The notes under the pieces are model-generated. The model was not told where the DNA came from and did not search any database. It was given only the letters and a program-made list of their open reading frames with translations. A stretch of DNA of 64,000 nucleotides, taken from positions 1 through 64,000 of the forward strand of contig NZ_CALTSY010000004.1 of assembly GCF_943908415.1 (NCBI RefSeq), read 5' to 3'. The translations under genes and the position numbers were made by a program. Origin of the DNA: an uncultured Anaerococcus sp. Lineage in GTDB: Bacteria; Bacillota; Clostridia; Tissierellales; Peptoniphilaceae. This document shows positions 51,437 to 59,933 of the stretch, piece after piece; positions within the stretch are counted from its first letter, which is position 1, and each line of letters starts with the position of its first letter.

Positions 51437-51624
51437 TCCTCTAATAGCTGGACGGGCTTGTTGCTTCGCAACACCATTCCATGGAGGGTCCTTAGCTAGC
51501 CGGACGGGCTTGCTTTTTGCTTCGCACGACCACTCCGTGGCGGGTCCTCCTCTAGCCGGACAGGCTTGTTTTTTGCTTCGCAACACCATTCCATGGAGGG
51601 TCCTCCTCTAGCCGGACGGGCTTG
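51437..51624 (+). repeat. Three tandem copies (plus a partial) of the GC-rich repeat
   Basis: Units of 54-57 bp with the core TAGCCGGACGGGCTTG, a TTGCTTCGCAA hairpin and CCATTCCATGG or CCACTCCGTGG, followed by agggtcct. The orientation is opposite to the copies at 50751-50855. The last partial unit ends 4 bases from the tRNA-Phe CCA end. In the stem CCAY-TCC-RTGG both partners change together between copies (T-A and C-G), which implies selection on the hairpin. Confidence 0.88.
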
Positions 51625-51628
51625 ATTT

Positions 51629-51704
<76 letters not shown>

Positions 51705-51726
51705 GTATTTTTTTATTACTTCCCAT

Positions 51727-51755
51727 ATTCTAAACCTAAATTTAAATTTTGTCAA
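51727..51755 (-). promoter_or_regulatory. Promoter of tRNA-Phe
   Basis: On the minus strand TTGACA (51755-51750), a 17-bp spacer and TAGAAT (51732-51727), 22 bases before the tRNA 5' end. Confidence 0.85.
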
Positions 51756-51856
51756 ATCATCTTTAATTTCAAACTATAATATTTAATTAATATATTTATA
51801 TTAAAATATGTTAAAATTATAAGTGATTAAATGATTTGATATTTTAAAGGAGTTAT

Positions 51857-52486
51857 ATGTTTGAATTTCATAATTTAAAATTCGAGGACATCATTTCTAT
51901 TGATTCTCTAACTATTAATAGAAATGAGGTTACTTGTATTGTTGGGCCTAGTGGGTCTGGTAAGTCTACCTTGCTTAGATTGATTAATAAGATGATATCT
52001 CCTACTTCTGGATATATTAGTCTTGATGGTAAGGATATAGCTGATATGGATTCTATTTCTTATAGAAGGAAGGTCCCTATGCTTTCTCAAAATCCTATTA
52101 CCTTTCCTGGAACTATAAGAGATAATCTGCTTATAGGTAGAAAGTTTCAAGAAAAAAGTAAGCTTTCTGATAAGGAATTAATGGATTCTTTAGCAAAAGT
52201 TAAACTAAATATGGATTTAGATGAAGATATTAGTAATCTATCTGGAGGAGAAAAACAAAGGATATCTATCGCTCGACTTATGCTTTTAGATTCAGAGATT
52301 TACCTATTAGATGAACCTTCCTCTGCCCTAGATAATATTACAGAAGATTTTGTTATTGAGACTATGGTGGATATGGCTAGGACTGAGAATAAAACTATAA
52401 TATACATAACACATTCTAATAGCATGGCTAATAAATACTCTGATAGACTCATAAAAATAGTTGATGGGAGGGTTGCTAATGTCTGA
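51857..52486 (+). CDS. fetA: ABC transporter ATPase FetA (YbbL type)
   Basis: A 209-residue ABC ATPase: Walker A GPSGSGKST, signature LSGGEKQR, Walker B LLDEPSSALD and the histidine switch ITHS. It energises the FetB permease encoded next; in E. coli FetAB exports iron and protects against peroxide. AAAGGAG precedes the ATG. It is shorter than many ABC ATPases but complete for this family. Confidence 0.88.
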   Translation: MFEFHNLKFEDIISIDSLTINRNEVTCIVGPSGSGKSTLLRLINKMISPTSGYISLDGKDIADMDSISYRRKVPMLSQNPITFPGTIRDNLLIGRKFQEKSKLSDKELMDSLAKVKLNMDLDEDISNLSGGEKQRISIARLMLLDSEIYLLDEPSSALDNITEDFVIETMVDMARTENKTIIYITHSNSMANKYSDRLIKIVDGRVANV

Positions 52487-53261
52487 CTCGGTAATAAACC
52501 TAAGTAATAAGCAGCTTATGCTTACTTACATTTTCTCAATAATAGCAATGGTTCTTACTAGCTTAAATGGTATTAATCGTAATAAAGAGATTATAGTTGC
52601 TACAATAAGGATGACTATCCAACTATTTATAGCAGGCTATGTATTAGTCTACATATTTGATAGTGATTCTCTAATATTTTCTTTATTGATGATTCTAGTT
52701 ATGGAATTTTTTGCCATATTTAATGTTGTTTCATCTAAAAAGGGCAAGATTAATAAGGGCTTGATTGGATCTATTGCTATTTCCCAGCTTATAGGAACAA
52801 TATTTACAATAGCATTTTTCTTAATAATAGTAGTTAGGCCTGATCCTATATATAATCCTCAGTATCTTATACCACTTGGAGGAATGATTATTGGAAACTC
52901 TATGACAGGTATAAACCTAACCCTAAATCAAATGCAAACTGCTATAGAAGATAAAAGAGTTAATATCGAGGGATCGCTTATGCTTGGAGCTACTCCTCGT
53001 ATGGCTATGGATAAGATTATACAAGATGCCTTTGATACAGCGATAACCCCAACCTTAAATAGTATAAAAAATATGGGAATCATATCCTTACCGGGCATGA
53101 TGACAGGTCAAATACTAGGTGGTGTTTCACCACTTATAGCTATAAGATATCAAATAGCTATAATGACTGCTGTAATGAGCTCTGTAACTATATGTGTGTT
53201 CATATTTTTACGCTTAGGTTATAAAAAATTCTTCAACGAAGAAGATCAATTAATATATTAA
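52479..53261 (+). CDS. fetB: Iron export permease FetB (UPF0014)
   Basis: A 260-residue protein with about six or seven helices and the UPF0014 signatures PLGGMIIGNSMTG and SLMLGATPRMAMDK, with GMMTGQILGGVSPLIAIRYQI. A longer frame begins at 52461, but GGGAGG before 52479 marks MSDSVINL as the start. It overlaps fetA by 8 bases. Confidence 0.9.
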   Translation: MSDSVINLSNKQLMLTYIFSIIAMVLTSLNGINRNKEIIVATIRMTIQLFIAGYVLVYIFDSDSLIFSLLMILVMEFFAIFNVVSSKKGKINKGLIGSIAISQLIGTIFTIAFFLIIVVRPDPIYNPQYLIPLGGMIIGNSMTGINLTLNQMQTAIEDKRVNIEGSLMLGATPRMAMDKIIQDAFDTAITPTLNSIKNMGIISLPGMMTGQILGGVSPLIAIRYQIAIMTAVMSSVTICVFIFLRLGYKKFFNEEDQLIY

Positions 53262-53432
53262 TAATACGGAATGTAAGCTGTATATTACAGTAAAAATTCC
53301 CTTTTATTTTGTATTAAACTATCTTTGCTGTAATATTTAATATATTATAAGCTAGGCTTCAGTATGTTATATAATTACACTTTTATACTTTCTTTTTTAA
53401 ACTATGTTACAATAAGCTTAATAAACAATAAA

Positions 53433-53607
53433 GGAGCTGTTGCAAATCAATAGATATTTATCGTTCCATCATTGGGGTGCTCTCTAAGAAAGTTTGAGAT
53501 TTAGCCCGCCGGCTCATGGAGGCATTTAGCCCGTCGGCACACTGAGACACTTTCTTAGAGGGTGCCCGAATGATTTTGGAACGATTTATCTATTTTGCAA
53601 CAGCCCC
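53433..53607. mobile_element. MITE-like element with long terminal inverted repeats
   Basis: A 175-bp non-coding element whose ends read GGAGCTGTTGCAAAT and (from the right, reversed) GGGGCTGTTGCAAAA. Homology between the arms continues imperfectly for about 60 bp (ATCGTTCCA; CTCTAAGAAAGT). The centre has AGCCC-type GC hairpins (agcccgccggct, agcccgtcggc) resembling the repeats near the tRNAs. The ctgttgcaaa end is reminiscent of IS6-family termini, but the family is unassigned. No clear target duplication is seen. Flanking 53262-53432 holds no gene. Confidence 0.75.
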
Positions 53608-53636
53608 TATATAGCAAAATGAAAGGTAATAAATTT

Positions 53637-54128
53637 ATGAAACAAAATAAAAAATACTGCTTATTAATTATTACTGTTGTTATTATTGGACTTAGTTTTC
53701 ATATAAAGAATAAAATTGATGAAAGCTATGTCAGATTACCAGAATCTTATGACATTAATAACATAACTATTATTACTGTTGTTAATGATAGAGGAGTTAA
53801 AAAATATAGCATTTATAAAGAAAAAGATATAAATAATTTTTTGAATATATTACAAAATTCAAAGAGAATAGCCAAAGATAGCACTTCCAATTTTCCTAAT
53901 AAAAATAAATTTACTATAATAGCTTTTAAAATGTCAGATGGAGGATCTATCATAAATTCAATTTATGAAGAAAATGGCCATCTTTATTTTGAACAGCCTT
54001 ATTATGGCGTTTTTGAATTAACATCTGAATATAAAAATTTAAAAACATTGATAAATAAAACTGTAGAAAAAGATAGTAAAGAAGATATGTCAATAGATAT
54101 TGATCATATCTTAAAGGATGATTTTTAG
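53637..54128 (+). CDS. Membrane-anchored or secreted hypothetical protein
   Basis: A 163-residue protein: an N-terminal signal anchor (KKYCLLIITVVIIGLSF, residues 5-21), then a soluble region with IITVVNDRGVKKYSIYKEKDINNFLNIL. No catalytic motif is recognised. The frame runs upstream into the inserted MITE, but AAAGG before the ATG at 53637 fixes the start outside it. The element ends only 29 bases before the start, so it may supply or disturb the leader. Confidence 0.6.
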   Translation: MKQNKKYCLLIITVVIIGLSFHIKNKIDESYVRLPESYDINNITIITVVNDRGVKKYSIYKEKDINNFLNILQNSKRIAKDSTSNFPNKNKFTIIAFKMSDGGSIINSIYEENGHLYFEQPYYGVFELTSEYKNLKTLINKTVEKDSKEDMSIDIDHILKDDF

Positions 54129-54150
54129 CTAAGATAAGCAAAACAAGATA

Positions 54151-54184
54151 ATCCCCAAAAATCTATAATTAGATTTTTGGGGAT
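54151..54184. terminator. Perfect 14-bp inverted repeat, probable bidirectional terminator
   Basis: ATCCCCAAAAATCT-N6-AGATTTTTGGGGAT between convergent genes. T-runs lie inside the stem, not after it, so it may act as a terminator or as an mRNA 3'-end stabiliser. Confidence 0.75.
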
Positions 54185-54212
54185 TGGTTAATTTAAAATT
54201 CAATTGTCCAGT

Positions 54213-54749
54213 TTAATACATTTTTGTAAATACTTCACCTGACCATCCTTCTTGGTCTGGGATTCTTATTTTTTTACTTTCTGTAACTACAACACTAAGT
54301 GCCTTTCCTTCGTTGATACCTCTTAAAGAAAGCTTGAAGTTCTCTCCATCACCCTCCCATGTTCCTTCTAAGACTTCATCATCATACTGAACATAATAGG
54401 CATTACCATTTTCGCTTAGTCTTAATATTGGTCCACGATCACTTTGATAGTCATTAGCTACACCATCAGTCTTAACCCTATAATCATCTAAGTTAAAGGA
54501 TAGATCATAATCATAAGATTCTTGATTGTAATCATTATATATAGTATCCATTAATTGTTCCATAAAGTAAAAACCAGTATAAACTATCTCTTGATTTTCG
54601 CCAGGATTTATTTGAGCTCTATGGCGCAAAGTCTTGGTATTAATATTTACATCTTCATATAAATTATCATCTGTAGAGTTTAATACATCATCAAATTTTA
54701 CAAATGTATAGTAAGAAAAATAATAATTATAATCCTTCTCAGAGCACAT
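54213..54749 (-). CDS. Hypothetical protein, possibly 5'-truncated
   Basis: A 178-residue acidic, aromatic-rich reading frame (DYNYYFSYYTFVKFDDV, WEGDGENFKLSLRGINEGKALSVVVTE) ending WSGEVFTKMY. The frame is long and distinctly coding-like. However, its only ATG follows directly the T-run of the ABC exporter terminator and has no Shine-Dalgarno site. The first residues MCSEKD would fit the interior of a lipoprotein. It may have lost its signal-peptide-encoding 5' end or start at a non-ATG codon. No function is assigned. Confidence 0.5.
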   Translation of the reverse strand: MCSEKDYNYYFSYYTFVKFDDVLNSTDDNLYEDVNINTKTLRHRAQINPGENQEIVYTGFYFMEQLMDTIYNDYNQESYDYDLSFNLDDYRVKTDGVANDYQSDRGPILRLSENGNAYYVQYDDEVLEGTWEGDGENFKLSLRGINEGKALSVVVTESKKIRIPDQEGWSGEVFTKMY

Positions 54750-54781
54750 AAAAAGAGGCTAGAGCATATGCCATGCCTCTT
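54750..54781 (-). terminator. Terminator of the ABC exporter operon
   Basis: Stem AAGAGGC / GCCTCTT (54753-54759, 54775-54781) followed by five T on the minus strand, about 54 bases after the exporter stop. Confidence 0.85.
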
Positions 54782-54834
54782 GTTTGATTTATATAACTAA
54801 AGCTTTATTAGTCTTAAAGCAGATATTTATAACT

Positions 54835-56724
54835 CTAATTAAGTTCTAAGGCTCCTGTGTATAGCTGATAGTAGGTTCCATGTTTTTGCATGAGTTGTTC
54901 ATGATTACCACGTTCTATAATTTCCCCTGCTTCCATAACCATAATGACATCAGCATTTTGTATAGTGGATAGCCTATGAGCTATAACAATGGAGGTTGAA
55001 CCATCCATTAGTTTATCCATCGCCTTTGTTACCTTAATTTCTGTTGTAGTATCTATTGAGCTAGTTGCTTCATCCAAGATTAACATAGGAGGACTTGCAA
55101 TGGCCGCTCTTGATATTGATATAAGCTGATTTTGTCCATCAGAAAGTGATGTTCCTTCCCCACGGATTTCTGTATCATATCCTTCTGGAAGTCTATGAAT
55201 AAAGGAATCAGCACCTGAAAGTTTAGCAGCTTCTCTTACTTCATTCTCACTTGCGCTTAGCTTTCCATATTTTATATTATCTTCTACACTTTCTGTAAAT
55301 AAGTTTACATCTTGTAAGACCATACCAAAGGCTTTTCTTAAATGATCTTTTTTGATATCCCTAGTGTCTATACCATCGATTTTAATAGAACCTGAATCTA
55401 TCTCATAAAATCTTGTTATTACATTAGTAATGGTGGTTTTACCAGCTCCTGTAGATCCTACAAGGGCTATTTTTTCTCCAGGATTTGCATAAAAACTTAC
55501 GTTTTTAAGAATCTTATCCTTACCATCATAGGAAAAGTCTACATCTTCAAAGTCTATCCTACCTTCTAATTGTTTGTAAACGTCCTTACCATCTTCATTC
55601 CACTTCCAAGAATAGCATCTTTCTCCTGTACATGCTATTGCATTACCATTTTCATCTATCCTAGCATTTACAAGTTCTATATATCCACTATCCTGCTCTA
55701 TCGGCATATCAATTATTTCAAATATACGGCTTGCACCCGCCATAGCTGAAAATAGTGCATTTGCTTGTTGGGAAATATTTGATATTGGGCCTTGTAATTG
55801 TCTGGCATTGGTCAAGAATGTAGCTAAGATACCTACTGTAATATTGCCTTTTATTGTTAAAAATACTCCTATAACTGCTAAAATTGCATACATGATATTT
55901 ATAGAATTAACCAAAAACGGCATCATACGTCCTGCATTTACTAGTGCTTCTGCCATGGTAGATCTAAGCTGTTCACTTTTTTCTTCAAATTCTTCTATTA
56001 CATCATTTTCTTTGTTAAATACCTTGATTACCTTTTGACCTGATAGCATTTCTTCATCAAATCCATGAAGTATTGATACATTTTTTTGAGATTGTTTAAA
56101 GAGTTTACCAGTCTTTGATACTATATTTTTAAGTATAAGACCCATGACAAAAAGACCTAGAATCATTATCAAGGTAAGTTGCCATGACAAACTAAACATC
56201 ACAACTATAGTACCTATAAGCATGAGCAATGATCTAACAAGGGTTGGTAGGGTTGATGATAGGGATTGTGATAGGGTGTCTGTATCATTAGTAAACCTAC
56301 TCATTATTTGTCCATGTTGGTTGCTATCAAAAAAGTTTATAGGCATCTTTTGAATTTTTACAAAAAGATCATGCCTTATGTTTCTAATAGATCTTTCACC
56401 AACTCTAATCATAAGCCTTGTATAGATAAATGTGGTTACTGTAGATAAGAGATATATCAATCCCATCTTAATGACTGCGACCTTTAATCCATCTATATCA
56501 GATTTTAATATATAATTATCTATTATAGGTCTAAGCATGGATAAGCCCCATACTTGGGATAAGGCAGAAATAATTACACAGGTAAGGACTACTACTAACT
56601 GCCATTTTTGCTTAAAAAGATAGGAAAATAGTTCTTTTAGTGCATGCGCATCAAAGTTTCGACTTTGCTTTTTATCTGAAATTTTTATATCTTCAGTTTT
56701 TACATCATCTATTTTATCAGTCAT
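54835..56724 (-). CDS. Heterodimeric ABC exporter, canonical ATPase half
   Basis: A 629-residue half-transporter (six helices, then nucleotide-binding domain). AGGAGGGG before 56724 fixes the start (MTDKIDD), overlapping the partner gene by 8 bases (ATGACTGA). Walker A GSTGAGKT, Walker B MLILDEATSSID and switch IAHRLS are canonical, but the signature reads SLSDGQNQ instead of LSGGQ. A short insertion with a cysteine pair (CTGERC) lies between the membrane part and the nucleotide-binding domain. It pairs with the partner that has the complementary defects. Confidence 0.93.
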   Translation of the reverse strand: MTDKIDDVKTEDIKISDKKQSRNFDAHALKELFSYLFKQKWQLVVVLTCVIISALSQVWGLSMLRPIIDNYILKSDIDGLKVAVIKMGLIYLLSTVTTFIYTRLMIRVGERSIRNIRHDLFVKIQKMPINFFDSNQHGQIMSRFTNDTDTLSQSLSSTLPTLVRSLLMLIGTIVVMFSLSWQLTLIMILGLFVMGLILKNIVSKTGKLFKQSQKNVSILHGFDEEMLSGQKVIKVFNKENDVIEEFEEKSEQLRSTMAEALVNAGRMMPFLVNSINIMYAILAVIGVFLTIKGNITVGILATFLTNARQLQGPISNISQQANALFSAMAGASRIFEIIDMPIEQDSGYIELVNARIDENGNAIACTGERCYSWKWNEDGKDVYKQLEGRIDFEDVDFSYDGKDKILKNVSFYANPGEKIALVGSTGAGKTTITNVITRFYEIDSGSIKIDGIDTRDIKKDHLRKAFGMVLQDVNLFTESVEDNIKYGKLSASENEVREAAKLSGADSFIHRLPEGYDTEIRGEGTSLSDGQNQLISISRAAIASPPMLILDEATSSIDTTTEIKVTKAMDKLMDGSTSIVIAHRLSTIQNADVIMVMEAGEIIERGNHEQLMQKHGTYYQLYTGALELN

Positions 56725-58477
56725 CTTCCCCTCCTTTTTCTTGTATATCGTAAGTAGTTCTATATATTTCATTTCTTTGATAGAGTTCTTCAGATGTACC
56801 TATATCCACAATCTTGCCATCATCTAGGATTACGATTCTATCTGCATATTCAAATGATGATAATCTTTGGGATATAATTATTTGCGTCATATCACTATCA
56901 AGCTTATTAAATCCATCTAATAATTTAGCTTCTGTCTTAGTATCTACAGCACTTGTGGAGTTGTCTAATATTAATATCTTTGGTCTTTTTAAAAGAGATC
57001 TTGCTATTGTTAGTCTTTGCTTTTGACCACCTGATACTCCTGATCCTCCTTGGCCTAAAGTAGAGTCATAAGCATCACTTCTTTCACTTACAAACTCATC
57101 CGCTTGAGCGATTTTTGCCATAGCTATAACCTCATCATAGCTTGCATCCTTATCACCCCATCTTAGATTATCAATGATTGTTCCACTGAATAAGGTGTTT
57201 TTTTGTAAAACTATAGATACATCATCCCTTAGTGTTTCTAGGTCGTATTCTTTTATATCATGACCCCCAACTTTTAAGCTTCCTTCTGATATATCATAAA
57301 GTCTTGGTATAAGTTGAACTAAGGTAGACTTTGATGAACCAGTAGGTCCTAGGATACCTATTACTTCTCCTGACTTTATGTGTAGATCTATATTTGATAA
57401 TTGGTAAGCATCACTATCCTTATCGTATTTAAAACTTACATTATCAAAATCAATTGATCCATCTTCTAATTCTAAGCCCTCTATTTTATCATCATTAGTC
57501 ATAGAAATTTCACGAGTTAAAACTTCCTTAACCCTTGTAACAGATGGTGATGATGCCATAAGCATGGTAATAACCATAGAAAGACCTATAAGGCTTCCTA
57601 AAAGCATCATAGCATACATATTAAAGCTTACAAGATCACCTACACCCATGCGTCCTTCTATAATCTCAATTCCCCCAAACCAGGCAATAGCAATAAAGGC
57701 TATATATAAGATTGTATTAGCTGTAGGAAATACATAGCTTACAGTTCCTTGGGAGCTATCAGATAATTTAAACATCTGTTCATTAGCTATTCCAAATTTT
57801 TCTATCTCATATTTTTTTCTTACGAAAGCCTTAACAACTCTCATATTATTTAAGTTTTCTTCAATAACTAAGTTTAATTTATCGTATTGCTTACGAGTTT
57901 GTCTAAACTTTGGTATGGCACTTGATGTAATAGATAGAAGTATTATTACCAAAACTGGCATCAATACCAAAAATATAATAGAAAGCTTTGTACTAGTTCT
58001 AAAAGCTAGAATAAATGCAACTATAGCCATAACTATAGTCTTTATTACAAATCTAGTTGTCATGAAGGTAGATTGTGCTAGTGATTGCATGTCACTAGTT
58101 AACCTTGTAAGTAAGGATGGTACTCCAAAATATTCAAAATCTTCAAAGGAATATTCCTCAATCCTTCTAAACTGCATTTTTCTTACATTGTCTGTAAGTC
58201 CAGTTGATGTAAGACCTGCATTCTTAGATGCATTAATACCTGTAAACATTGATAATAGCGAAAGCACTATAATTAGTCCGCCGTATTTTAAAGCTTGGCT
58301 CGTATCTTTTTGATATATAACATCATTTAGGATAATTCCCATGACAGCAGGTATCAAAAGCTCAAATATGGTTTCTAATACTGTCATTATCATAGATATT
58401 ATTCTATTTTTTCTATACTGATTTAAGTATTGCTTTAAATATGAGAATGCTTTATTAAATTCTCTTAAACTTTCCAT
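56717..58477 (-). CDS. Heterodimeric ABC exporter, degenerate ATPase half
   Basis: A 586-residue half-transporter. Walker A is GPTGSSKST and the signature VSGGQKQR is intact. The Walker B glutamate is replaced by Asn506 (LILDNSTSAVD), and the switch histidine by Gln537 (ISQRLSS). These are the hallmarks of the degenerate site in exporters such as BmrCD or TM287/288. Drug or lipid export is likely; the substrate is unknown. It overlaps the MarR regulator gene upstream by 13 bases, so all three genes are one unit. Confidence 0.93.
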   Translation of the reverse strand: MESLREFNKAFSYLKQYLNQYRKNRIISMIMTVLETIFELLIPAVMGIILNDVIYQKDTSQALKYGGLIIVLSLLSMFTGINASKNAGLTSTGLTDNVRKMQFRRIEEYSFEDFEYFGVPSLLTRLTSDMQSLAQSTFMTTRFVIKTIVMAIVAFILAFRTSTKLSIIFLVLMPVLVIILLSITSSAIPKFRQTRKQYDKLNLVIEENLNNMRVVKAFVRKKYEIEKFGIANEQMFKLSDSSQGTVSYVFPTANTILYIAFIAIAWFGGIEIIEGRMGVGDLVSFNMYAMMLLGSLIGLSMVITMLMASSPSVTRVKEVLTREISMTNDDKIEGLELEDGSIDFDNVSFKYDKDSDAYQLSNIDLHIKSGEVIGILGPTGSSKSTLVQLIPRLYDISEGSLKVGGHDIKEYDLETLRDDVSIVLQKNTLFSGTIIDNLRWGDKDASYDEVIAMAKIAQADEFVSERSDAYDSTLGQGGSGVSGGQKQRLTIARSLLKRPKILILDNSTSAVDTKTEAKLLDGFNKLDSDMTQIIISQRLSSFEYADRIVILDDGKIVDIGTSEELYQRNEIYRTTYDIQEKGGEDD

Positions 58478-58917
58478 AATTCCTCCTTTTCCATATTCTT
58501 TTCTAAAGCTTCTATAAAATCTGTAAGATCAGCTTCAATTTGTTTTATCTTAGCTTCTCCTAGATCATCATATATTTCTCTATCAGATCTAGAGAGATGG
58601 TCAATAATTTTATTTATTTCCTGCTCCCCCTTGGAAGTTAGCAATATGATTTTTGCTCTTTTATCATTCTCGTCCTTGTCCATAGTAAGTAAGTCTCTTT
58701 TTTTAAGGCTCATTACTATACTATTGATAGTTTGCTTAGGTGCATTTAATTTATCTACCAAATCTTTTTGAGTTATATTTTTATTTTCATTTAGTGTAAA
58801 TAATATTATGGTCTCTAAATTATTTAGCCCAAACTGACCAACGCGTTCTTTACTTAAGCCATTTAATTTCTTTAAAAGACTAAAAATATTAAATACTTCA
58901 CATGATTTATCATCCAC
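58465..58917 (-). CDS. MarR-family transcriptional regulator
   Basis: A 150-residue winged-helix regulator: the helix-turn-helix ITQKDLVDKLNAPKQTINSIVMSLKKRDLL (about 48-78, in pieces) and the wing DENDKRAKIILLTSKG. It controls the exporter genes it precedes, presumably also itself, through palindromes at its promoter; its ligand would be exported by or related to the transporter. The end overlaps the exporter gene. Confidence 0.92.
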   Translation of the reverse strand: MDDKSCEVFNIFSLLKKLNGLSKERVGQFGLNNLETIILFTLNENKNITQKDLVDKLNAPKQTINSIVMSLKKRDLLTMDKDENDKRAKIILLTSKGEQEINKIIDHLSRSDREIYDDLGEAKIKQIEADLTDFIEALEKNMEKEELWKV

Positions 58918-58942
58918 AGTAATGCTCCTTTTAATTTTATGG

Positions 58943-58977
58943 CTATATTAATATAGTCTATAAACGGACTTTGTCAA
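58943..58977 (-). promoter_or_regulatory. Promoter and probable MarR operator of the exporter operon
   Basis: On the minus strand TTGACA (58977-58972), a 16-bp spacer and TATATT (58955-58950). The perfect palindrome CTATATTAATATAG (58943-58956) covers the -10 box, and GTC...GAC arms flank the spacer. The divergent AAA-VWA genes have a TATAAT at 59001-59006, close enough for shared control. Confidence 0.7.
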
Positions 58978-59027
58978 GTTTAAAAATCACTTTAAAGTTG
59001 TATAATATAAGGGCCAAAGGAGTAATA

Positions 59028-59933
59028 ATGCTTGAATATTTAGAAAAACAAAATGTCGATGAGAAGCTAATAAAACAGCTTTGTGAATACAGAGAAAAAA
59101 ACGGATTATCTGATAATCCTAGAATAGTAGAACCGGAATTTAAATACTATGGGAAAGAGGTCTTAGAACAAGCTATATCAGCTATACTTGCTGGTAAAAA
59201 TATACTGCTTACAGGAGCTAAGGCTACTGGTAAAAATGTTCTATCATCCAACCTTTCCTATCTATTTGCTAGACCATCTTGGAATGTATCTTTCCATATA
59301 AATACTGATTTTAACTCCCTAATAGGAGCTGACACCTTTAAGGATGGGGAAGTAGTCTTTAGAAAAGGACCTATATATGAAGCAGCTACTAATGGTGGTT
59401 TTGCAGTTTTAGATGAGATAAATATGGCAAAAAATGAAGCTATATCAGTTTTACACGCCACCCTTGATCATAGGAGAATTATAGACTTAGCAGGCTATGA
59501 AAAAATCAACCTAGATCCAAACACAAGATTTATAGCTACTATGAACTATGGCTATGTAGGTACACGTGAAGTAAACGAAGCCCTTGCATCAAGATTTATG
59601 ATTATAAATATGCCAAATATTACTAGAGAAAATCTTGATAAACTTTTAGATGATACTTTCCCAAATCTTAAGGAAAAATACAGGAAGGCATTTATAGATA
59701 TGTTTATCTCCCTACAACTAAAAAGTGAGAATAACGAAATATCAACCAAGTCTGTAGACTTACGTGGACTAATTTCTGCAATTGATACTATGCAAGTTGG
59801 TCTTAGTCCATTTGAGGCTATAATGATGGGTATAGCAAATAAGTCATTTGATGAGTTTGAACGTCAAATAGTTATAGATACTATAAAGACAAAAGTACCT
59901 ACTACTATAGAAGAGAGTATATTTGATGACTGA
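59028..59933 (+). CDS. MoxR/CbbQ/NorQ-family AAA+ ATPase
   Basis: A 301-residue AAA+ ATPase. Walker A is GAKATGKN (63-70), Walker B FAVLDEIN, with a NorQ/CbbQ-type sensor region FIATMNYGYVGTREVNEAL and the arginine ASRF. Upstream in-frame ATGs exist but AAAGGAG before 59028 fixes the start. Such ATPases work with a VWA-domain partner to remodel or insert cofactors into target enzymes; here the VWA partner overlaps it, but no obvious target enzyme is present. Confidence 0.9.
   Translation: MLEYLEKQNVDEKLIKQLCEYREKNGLSDNPRIVEPEFKYYGKEVLEQAISAILAGKNILLTGAKATGKNVLSSNLSYLFARPSWNVSFHINTDFNSLIGADTFKDGEVVFRKGPIYEAATNGGFAVLDEINMAKNEAISVLHATLDHRRIIDLAGYEKINLDPNTRFIATMNYGYVGTREVNEALASRFMIINMPNITRENLDKLLDDTFPNLKEKYRKAFIDMFISLQLKSENNEISTKSVDLRGLISAIDTMQVGLSPFEAIMMGIANKSFDEFERQIVIDTIKTKVPTTIEESIFDD

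Noticed and set aside
51429..51611. Open frame on the plus strand in the tandem repeats
   Set aside because: Its protein is just the repeat unit translated in frame; explained by repeat length, not by coding.
52461..52478. Earlier start of fetB
   Set aside because: GGGAGG is placed correctly only for the ATG at 52479.
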